Shown here: piece by piece, positions 1 through 4,749 of the stretch
How positions within the stretch are numbered: position 1 is the first letter of the stretch
How the letters are laid out: each line of letters opens with the position of its first letter
Source of the DNA: an uncultured Prevotella sp.
Lineage (GTDB): Bacteria; Bacteroidota; Bacteroidia; Bacteroidales; Bacteroidaceae
Reading direction: 5' to 3'
Length of the DNA stretch: 7,727 nt
NCBI GenBank assembly: GCA_900546605.1
Contig: URDV01000104.1
Coordinates: 1-7,727, forward strand
Position numbers and translations under genes: made by a program
The notes under the pieces: generated by a model
Seen by the model: only the letters and a program-made list of their open reading frames with translations
Database searches by the model: none
Told to the model about the DNA's origin: nothing

Positions 1-9
1 CTTGGCAAA

Positions 10-49
10 CTTACCTGTTAACCCGTTAACTTGTCAACTTGTTTACTAA
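10..49. repeat. Degenerate 8-bp tandem repeat, consensus TTAACTTG
   Basis: Five consecutive octamers can be laid out without gaps: CTTACCTG, TTAACCCG, TTAACTTG, TCAACTTG and TTTACTAA. The middle three match the consensus best and the outer two are decayed. The array lies in intergenic sequence upstream of the Nif3-family gene, well before its promoter. No function can be assigned. It may be a simple slippage-derived tract. Confidence 0.55.
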
Positions 50-118
50 TTCCGCCAACGCATTTACTCAATGACTTTTTATCTACAATTACACCTCACA
101 CAAACACCCCCTCGCAAT

Positions 119-148
119 TAAAAATAACGTAAAAACAATTATTTTTAC
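119..148. other. A/T-rich inverted repeat with two alternative hairpins
   Basis: TAAAAATAA (119-127) and TTATTTTTA (139-147) are perfect reverse complements across an 11-nt loop. An overlapping alternative pairs GTAAAAA (129-135) with TTTTTAC (142-148) across a 6-nt loop. Both stems are almost entirely A-T, so they would be weak in RNA. The repeat sits about 35 bp before the -7 element of the next gene. It could be a protein-binding site or the remains of a terminator for a gene outside the window. Positions 1-225 hold no convincing coding sequence. Confidence 0.35.
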
Positions 149-180
149 AAGTTAGCAACAATGTAATACAAAAAAATTCG

Positions 181-189
181 TACTTTTGC
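181..189 (+). promoter_or_regulatory. Bacteroidota-type -7 promoter element of the Nif3/zinc-ribbon operon
   Basis: TACTTTTG at 181-188 is an exact match to the Bacteroidota sigma-ABfr -7 consensus TAnnTTTG and is followed by C. It lies 37 bp before the ATG at 226, implying a short leader of about 30 nt. No clear -33 TTG box is visible at the expected 19-21 bp upstream spacing, so the promoter call rests on the -7 element and its position. Confidence 0.6.
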
Positions 190-225
190 ATCATAATACA
201 TATTATATCTCATTCAATTAAAAGT

Positions 226-1014
226 ATGACGATAAAGGAAGTCGCGGAGACCCTTGAACGGTTCGCGCCACTGCCGCTGCAAGAGAGCTATGATAATGCT
301 GGCTTGCAGATAGGATTAACAGCGGGCGAAAATGTGTCAGGGGTCTTATTGTGTCTTGACGTAACTGAGGCGGTTATTGATGAAGCCGAACAATTAGGCT
401 GCAATCTCATAGTGGCACATCACCCACTCTTGTTCCGCCCCTTGCAACACATTACCATGCAAACCCAGGTGGAACGTTGCGTTGTTAAGGCTATTCAAAA
501 AGGCATAGCCATTTATGCTGCCCACACCAACCTCGACAATGCACCTGGCGGTGTTAACCACATGATAGCAGAAAAGCTAAAGTTGGAACAAACACGCTTT
601 TTATCTCCCATCAATAATCAAGAAGGTGGAAGTGGATTGATAGGCACCTTGCCTTGCGCTATTACACAACAAGAGTTTCTGCAGCTTGTCAAAAAAACCT
701 TTGCCGTTGACTGCGTCAAATTCAATGTTGCATGTAGCAAAACGCACATACAAAAGGTTGCACTTTGCGGAGGAGCTGGTGAGTTTTTACTTCATCAAGC
801 TATTAGTCAAGGAGCCGATGCCTTTGTTACGGGCGAAATGAGCTACCACCGCTACTTTGGACATGAAAATGACATTCTCATCAGCGTGTTAGGCCACTAC
901 CAAAGTGAACAATTCACCATCGAATTGCTTCACCGCATTTTGAGTCAAGCACACCCCAACTTACACATTGTTGACACCCACATTAACACCAACCCCATTG
1001 CAGACTTGGTGTAA
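226..1014 (+). CDS. Nif3/YbgI-family dinuclear metal-centre protein
   Basis: This is a complete 262-residue member of the Nif3 (NGG1-interacting factor 3, DUF34) family, which forms toroidal hexamers carrying two metal ions per subunit. The family has been linked to GTP cyclohydrolase I type 2-like annotations, but its physiological reaction is not established. The expected metal ligands are visible: H65-H66 in the AHHPLLF motif, D104 in HTNLD, and H224 and E228 in GHYQSEQF near the C-terminus. The N-terminal motif SYDNAGLQIG (21-30) is also typical. The length is close to E. coli YbgI and lacks the large central insertion seen in some longer homologues. The ATG is preceded by an A/T-rich leader without a Shine-Dalgarno sequence, which is normal for this phylum. 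The zinc-ribbon gene follows after 40 bp in the same direction, and the two probably form an operon. Family assignment is secure; function is not. Confidence 0.95.
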   Translation: MTIKEVAETLERFAPLPLQESYDNAGLQIGLTAGENVSGVLLCLDVTEAVIDEAEQLGCNLIVAHHPLLFRPLQHITMQTQVERCVVKAIQKGIAIYAAHTNLDNAPGGVNHMIAEKLKLEQTRFLSPINNQEGGSGLIGTLPCAITQQEFLQLVKKTFAVDCVKFNVACSKTHIQKVALCGGAGEFLLHQAISQGADAFVTGEMSYHRYFGHENDILISVLGHYQSEQFTIELLHRILSQAHPNLHIVDTHINTNPIADLV

Positions 1015-1054
1015 GCTACAAATAAAAACAAACTACACAACATAAACATATATT

Positions 1055-1864
1055 ATGGCTAAGAAAGACGTTGCGGACATGTCCGTAGAACAGAAGCTGA
1101 AGAACCTATATCAGCTGCAGACCACACTCTCTGAAATTGACCGCATCAAAACTTTACGCGGTGAACTTCCGCTTGAGGTACAAGATCTTGAAGACGAGAT
1201 TGAAGGCTTGACCCACCGCATTGCCAAGTATAATGAAGACTTGGAAGGCTTGCAAACTGACATTGCGCTCAAAAAGTCAAAAATCAATGAAGCGCAAACT
1301 GCCATTGACCGCTACAAAAAGCAGTTGGACGATGTAAAGAACAACCGCGAGTATGACATGTTGTCAAAGGAAATTGAGTTTCAAAGCCTCGAAATAGAGT
1401 TGCAGAACAAAAAGATTGGTGAAGCACAGCGTGCCACTGAAGCTCGTAAAAATGACATTGAACATGCCAAGCGACAACTCGAAGAACGTCGTGCTGACCT
1501 TGACATGAAAAAGTCAGAACTTGATGACATCACGGCCGAAACAAAGGCTGAAGAAGAAAAATTACGTGAAAAGGCCAAAAACATTGAGCAAACCATCGAA
1601 CCACGCTTGTTGGCTGCCTTCAAACGCATTCGCAAGAACTCACGCAATGGTCTTGGCATTGTTTACGTACAACGTGATGCCTGCGGTGGTTGCTTTAATA
1701 AGATTCCACCTCAGCGTCAACTTGACATTCGTATGCGTAAAAAAATCATTGTGTGCGAATACTGTGGTCGTATCATGATTGACCCCGAATTGGCTGGTGT
1801 AAAAATTGAAAAACCTGCTGAAGAGAAACCCAAGCGCCGTAGCCGTCGCACTTTGGCCAAATAA
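1055..1864 (+). CDS. Coiled-coil C4-type zinc-ribbon protein (zf-RING_7 / CT398-like)
   Basis: This 269-residue protein has a long, highly charged coiled-coil region (about residues 10-185) followed by a compact zinc ribbon. The ribbon has two CxxC pairs, C210-G-G-C213 and C234-E-Y-C237, ligands for one structural zinc. The segment NNREYDML (96-103) is a recognisable signature of the family, and the C-terminal tail (255-269) is strongly basic (KPKRRSRR). Relatives include Chlamydia CT398 and Helicobacter FlgZ (HP0958), which bind sigma-54. There is no flagellar context here, so that role should not simply be transferred. The gene lies 40 bp after the Nif3-family gene, a pairing seen in many bacteria, and ends just before a strong terminator, so it is the last gene of its operon. 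The ATG at 1055 gives the usual family N-terminus. Confidence 0.9.
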   Translation: MAKKDVADMSVEQKLKNLYQLQTTLSEIDRIKTLRGELPLEVQDLEDEIEGLTHRIAKYNEDLEGLQTDIALKKSKINEAQTAIDRYKKQLDDVKNNREYDMLSKEIEFQSLEIELQNKKIGEAQRATEARKNDIEHAKRQLEERRADLDMKKSELDDITAETKAEEEKLREKAKNIEQTIEPRLLAAFKRIRKNSRNGLGIVYVQRDACGGCFNKIPPQRQLDIRMRKKIIVCEYCGRIMIDPELAGVKIEKPAEEKPKRRSRRTLAK

Positions 1865-1890
1865 CAAGTAAAGTATAACTTTTACCGATG

Positions 1891-1936
1891 GGACGAGATA
1901 ACCCTTTATTAATGAAAGGGTTATCTCGTCCTTTTT
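1891..1936 (+). terminator. Strong intrinsic terminator after the zinc-ribbon gene
   Basis: A perfect 17-bp stem pairs 1891-1907 (begins GGACGAGATAACC) with 1915-1931 across a 7-nt loop, ATTAATG. It is followed directly by TTTTT at 1932-1936. It starts 27 bp after the stop codon of the zinc-ribbon gene and ends the Nif3/zinc-ribbon operon. No T-run flanks it on the opposite strand, so it looks one-directional. Confidence 0.93.
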
Positions 1937-1946
1937 ACTTTGAAAT

Positions 1947-1968
1947 AAGCATTGCAATAATGCTTTTT
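1947..1968 (+). terminator. Possible second, weaker hairpin-T terminator
   Basis: AAGCATT (1947-1953) and AATGCTT (1959-1965) are perfect reverse complements across a 5-nt GCAAT loop, and the T-run continues to 1968. The short A/T-leaning stem makes this a weak terminator by itself. Only 10 bp separate it from the strong hairpin upstream, so it may be a backup terminator. It could instead be an operator-like palindrome about 36 bp upstream of the ftsY -7 element. Confidence 0.4.
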
Positions 1969-2003
1969 CAGCATAAACGACCTAATTTTTCAGTCTTTTT
2001 TCG

Positions 2004-2012
2004 TAAGTTTGC
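2004..2012 (+). promoter_or_regulatory. Bacteroidota-type -7 promoter element of the ftsY operon
   Basis: TAAGTTTG at 2004-2011 is an exact match to TAnnTTTG and is followed by C. A start site about 7 nt downstream would give a leader of roughly 100 nt before the ftsY ATG. No good -33 TTG box is seen at the usual spacing. The terminators just upstream make an independent promoter here necessary, which supports the call. Confidence 0.6.
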
Positions 2013-2024
2013 AAAAATATTTTT

Positions 2025-2098
2025 GGGGAACATTCCCTTCTCATAATTCTTCCGTAATCGTTTGTATTGGCAAAGTGTTTGTCACAACTCTCGGAAGG
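2025..2098 (+). promoter_or_regulatory. Potentially structured 5' leader of ftsY
   Basis: Between the predicted start site and the ftsY ATG two self-complementary elements are visible. GGGAA (2026-2030) and TTCCC (2033-2037) form a very short palindrome with a two-base centre. CTTCCG (2049-2054) can pair with CGGAAG (2092-2097), enclosing about 37 nt that includes GTG/CAC and TTTG/CAAA complementarity. No known riboswitch class is recognised. The region has no convincing small ORF. Structure here may be coincidental. Confidence 0.25.
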
Positions 2099-2119
2099 TG
2101 ATAAAAACATAGTTTACTC

Positions 2120-3085
2120 ATGGGTCTATTTAGCATTTTCTCAAAAAAGGAGAAAAAACAAGTTCTCGATGCCGGATTGGAAAAAACAAAAACCAGCATA
2201 TTCGGCAAAATTACGCGTGCCATTGCTGGCAAAAGCAAGGTGGACGATGAGGTGCTCGACCAACTTGAGGAGATTCTCATCACCTCTGACGTAGGCACCG
2301 ACACTACTATTGACATTATTCACCGCATTGAAGAACGCGTAGCACGCGACAAATACGTAAGCACTGCCGAACTACACAACATATTAAAGGAAGAAATTGG
2401 TGCCTTACTCACACAGAGTGGAAACGATGACACTGAAGGTTTTCAAATTCCTAATGACCACAAACCATACGTAATTATGGTAGTGGGCGTTAATGGAGTA
2501 GGCAAAACTACCACCATTGGCAAATTAGCCTATCAATTCAAAAAGGCAGGGTTGAACGTTGTGTTAGGAGCCGCTGACACCTTCCGTGCAGCAGCTGTTG
2601 AGCAATTAGTCATTTGGGGTGAACGTGTAGGTGTGCCCGTTGTTAAGCAACAAATGGGTAGCGACCCTGCAAGTGTGGCCTACGACACCGTTAACTCCGC
2701 CAAAGCACAAGGCGCTGACGTTGTGATAATTGACACAGCAGGCCGACTGCACAACAAGGTGGGACTCATGAATGAGTTGACAAAAATTAAAAAGGTAATG
2801 CAAAAGGTGGTACCATCAGCCCCCGATGAAATTTTGCTTGTGTTAGATGGTAGCACAGGACAAAACGCTTATGAACAAGCCAAGCAGTTTATCAAAGCCA
2901 CCGATGTAACCTCACTCGCTATTACTAAACTTGATGGAACTGCCAAGGGAGGTGTAGTAATAGGCATTTCGCACCAACTGAAAGTGCCTGTAAAGTACAT
3001 TGGCTTGGGCGAAAAAATGACTGACTTACAACCATTCAATCGTAAAGAGTTTGTCAATTCACTTTTTGAGGGAACCGAAATTTAA
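2120..3085 (+). CDS. ftsY: Signal recognition particle receptor FtsY
   Basis: FtsY is the membrane-associated GTPase that docks SRP-bound ribosomes at the inner membrane for co-translational insertion by SecYEG. This 321-residue protein has the short form of the family: a small lysine-rich N-terminus (MGLFSIFSKK) in place of the long acidic A-domain of E. coli, a helical N-domain to about residue 95, and the GTPase G-domain. The SRP-GTPase motifs are all present: P-loop GVNGVGKTT (123-131), DTFRAAA (153-159), DTAGR (205-209), TKLDG (269-273) and the closing GLGEKMTDLQPF (295-306). The ATG at 2120 gives the expected N-terminus; there is no Shine-Dalgarno sequence. It is the first gene of a four-gene operon, with rimO starting 9 nt after its stop. 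In many Bacteroidales ftsY lies downstream of ribosomal protein genes rpmB and rpmG, which are absent here. Confidence 0.97.
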   Translation: MGLFSIFSKKEKKQVLDAGLEKTKTSIFGKITRAIAGKSKVDDEVLDQLEEILITSDVGTDTTIDIIHRIEERVARDKYVSTAELHNILKEEIGALLTQSGNDDTEGFQIPNDHKPYVIMVVGVNGVGKTTTIGKLAYQFKKAGLNVVLGAADTFRAAAVEQLVIWGERVGVPVVKQQMGSDPASVAYDTVNSAKAQGADVVIIDTAGRLHNKVGLMNELTKIKKVMQKVVPSAPDEILLVLDGSTGQNAYEQAKQFIKATDVTSLAITKLDGTAKGGVVIGISHQLKVPVKYIGLGEKMTDLQPFNRKEFVNSLFEGTEI

Positions 3086-3094
3086 CAATTAAGC

Positions 3095-4441
3095 ATGAGC
3101 AATAAAGCTACTACATACAAGCACACAGTCGACATCATCACCATGGGATGCTCTAAAAATCTTGTCGACTCAGAAAACCTCATCAGCCTTTTTAACGAAC
3201 ATGGCATTAAGGTTTATCACAATCCCGAAACTACACACGGTGACATAGCTGTTATCAACACTTGCGGTTTTATTGCATCGGCTAAGGAAGAAAGTATTAA
3301 TGAAATCATTGAACTTTGCGAACTTAAAAACGATGGTGAACTGAACAAAGTGTATGTGATGGGATGCTTGTCGGAACGCTACATGGACGAACTACGTAAG
3401 GAAATTCCCGAAGTCGATAAATTTTATGGTAAATTCAACTGGAAGGAATTGTTACACGATTTGGGCGAGAATGATGATGCAAGCAACAACTTGACTACTG
3501 ATAGCAATGACAAAACGGTTGAGCGCACCATTACCACTCCCAAACATTATGCTTACATCAAAATTTCAGAAGGCTGCAATCGTAAATGTGCCTACTGCGC
3601 CATACCAATCATAACAGGGCCTCATAAAAGCCGCCCTATAGATGAAATTCTTGATGAAGTACGTCAGCTCGTTGCACAAGGAGTGAAAGAGTTTCAAGTT
3701 ATTGCACAAGAACTGACTTACTACGGCATTGACCTTTACCATGAGCAGCGACTGCCTGAACTCATTGAACGCATGGCGCACATTCCAGGAGTTGAATGGA
3801 TTCGCTTGCACTATGCATATCCCACACACTTCCCCATGGACTTGCTCCGCGTTATGCGCGAAAATGACAATGTTTGCAACTACCTTGACATTGCCTTGCA
3901 ACACATCTCTGACAATGTGTTACAGCGTATGCAACGCCACATCACAAAGCAAGAGACAATTGACTTGCTTGCAGCCATGCGACGCGAAGTACCAGGCATT
4001 TGCATTCGCACCACACTCATGGTGGGTTTCCCTGGCGAAACTGATCAAGACTTTGAGGAGCTAATGAACTTTGTGCGTGAAGCACGCTTTGACCGCATGG
4101 GAGCCTTTGCTTATAGCGAGGAAGAAGGCACCTATGCAGCCGAACATTACACCGATGACGTGCCCGAGGAGGTTAAACAAAAACGACTTGACCAACTCAT
4201 GATGTTGCAAGAGGACATTGCCACCGAATTGTCTGAAGAGAAAGTGGGCCTTACCCTACGCGTCATTATCGACCGCGAAGAAGGCGACTACTACATAGGC
4301 CGCACTGAGGCCGACTCACCCGAGGTTGACTGCGAGGTGCTGATAGCACGCAATGAGTCTACCCCTATTAACATTGGTAGCTTTTACCAAGTAGAAATTA
4401 CTGACGCTGAAGAGTTCGACCTTTATGGCGTCATCAAATAA
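3095..4441 (+). CDS. rimO: Ribosomal protein S12 methylthiotransferase RimO
   Basis: RimO is a radical-SAM enzyme that adds a methylthio group to the beta-carbon of a conserved aspartate of ribosomal protein S12. This complete 448-residue protein shows the three-domain layout. The N-terminal UPF0004 domain carries cysteines C19 (MGCSKNLVDSE), C57 (NTCGF) and C91 (GCLSERY) for one 4Fe-4S cluster. The radical-SAM domain has CxxxCxxC at C161-C165-C168 (CNRKCAYC) for the second cluster. A C-terminal TRAM domain spans about 383-448. The MGCSKNLVDSE motif and the GPHKSRP segment after the radical-SAM motif favour RimO over the tRNA enzymes MiaB and MtaB. It starts 9 nt after ftsY and is followed in the same frame by the HU-like gene after a 24-nt gap, consistent with co-transcription. 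Confidence 0.95.
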   Translation: MSNKATTYKHTVDIITMGCSKNLVDSENLISLFNEHGIKVYHNPETTHGDIAVINTCGFIASAKEESINEIIELCELKNDGELNKVYVMGCLSERYMDELRKEIPEVDKFYGKFNWKELLHDLGENDDASNNLTTDSNDKTVERTITTPKHYAYIKISEGCNRKCAYCAIPIITGPHKSRPIDEILDEVRQLVAQGVKEFQVIAQELTYYGIDLYHEQRLPELIERMAHIPGVEWIRLHYAYPTHFPMDLLRVMRENDNVCNYLDIALQHISDNVLQRMQRHITKQETIDLLAAMRREVPGICIRTTLMVGFPGETDQDFEELMNFVREARFDRMGAFAYSEEEGTYAAEHYTDDVPEEVKQKRLDQLMMLQEDIATELSEEKVGLTLRVIIDREEGDYYIGRTEADSPEVDCEVLIARNESTPINIGSFYQVEITDAEEFDLYGVIK

Positions 4442-4453
4442 ATTCCGCAACAT

Positions 4454-4469
4454 AGTAGTGAAGTAGTGA
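4454..4469 (+). repeat. Perfect 8-bp tandem duplication covering the HU-like gene start
   Basis: AGTAGTGA occurs twice back to back, at 4454-4461 and 4462-4469. The second copy contains the GTG start at 4466-4468. The first copy also carries a GTG (4458), but in another frame that meets TAG two codons later, so it cannot start the same protein. Loss of one copy would keep the start codon and only shorten the gap to rimO. Confidence 0.7.
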
Positions 4470-4738
4470 ACAACAAAGATTTTATCAGCACACTGGCTGC
4501 TCAAACGGGCAGCACTGCCAAAAACACTCAAAAGTTGGTAAACGCACTCACAGCTGCCGTTGCCGACAAATTAGATGATGACACACTTTTTGCAGTGCAA
4601 GGGTTTGGCACATTTGAAGTGAAAAAGAAGTTGGAACGTGTGGTAGTTAATCCCAACACCAAACAACGCAAACTCATTCCACCCAAATTGGTCTTGGCAT
4701 TTAAGCCAAGCACCACTCTGAAGGAGAAAATGAAATAA
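4466..4738 (+). CDS. Small HU/IHF-like nucleoid DNA-binding protein (GTG start)
   Basis: The product is 90 residues, the standard size for an HU/IHF-family protein, small dimeric proteins that bind and bend DNA. The helical N-terminal half is followed by the family hallmark GFGTFEV (46-52) and the beta-arm. The arm keeps the DNA-intercalating proline (N62-P63-N64-T65), but the usual TG after it is TK and the preceding arginine is a valine, so it is a divergent member. GTG at 4466 is the only plausible start: the frame is the same as rimO, whose stop lies at 4439-4441, and no ATG, GTG or TTG occurs between. The next gene, starting 11 nt after the stop, encodes another HU-like domain fused to a membrane anchor, so the two products may heterodimerise. 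The family call is solid; partner and role are inferred. Confidence 0.9.
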   Translation: MNNKDFISTLAAQTGSTAKNTQKLVNALTAAVADKLDDDTLFAVQGFGTFEVKKKLERVVVNPNTKQRKLIPPKLVLAFKPSTTLKEKMK

Positions 4739-4749
4739 AGTGCACTCGA

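Noticed and set aside
1..49. CRISPR-like repeats at the left edge
   Set aside because: The units are contiguous 8-mers without spacers and too short and degenerate for a CRISPR array. No cas genes are present.
1055..1864. Zinc-ribbon protein as an SMC-type ATPase or a flagellar FlgZ
   Set aside because: The coiled coil lacks Walker A/B ATPase motifs, and there are no flagellar genes nearby. Only the zf-RING_7/CT398-like architecture is supported.
1640..1957. 105-residue open frame on the minus strand
   Set aside because: It runs through the strong terminator hairpin and overlaps the end of the zinc-ribbon gene in antisense. It has no family features.
3566..3904. 112-residue open frame antisense to rimO
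   Set aside because: rimO is clearly coding with all its motifs in the correct frame. The reverse frame has no recognisable features or initiation context.
4442..4738. The HU-like gene as a frameshifted or degraded ORF because it lacks ATG
   Set aside because: The GTG start gives a full-length 90-residue HU-like protein with intact core motifs. No stop or frameshift is needed to explain it.
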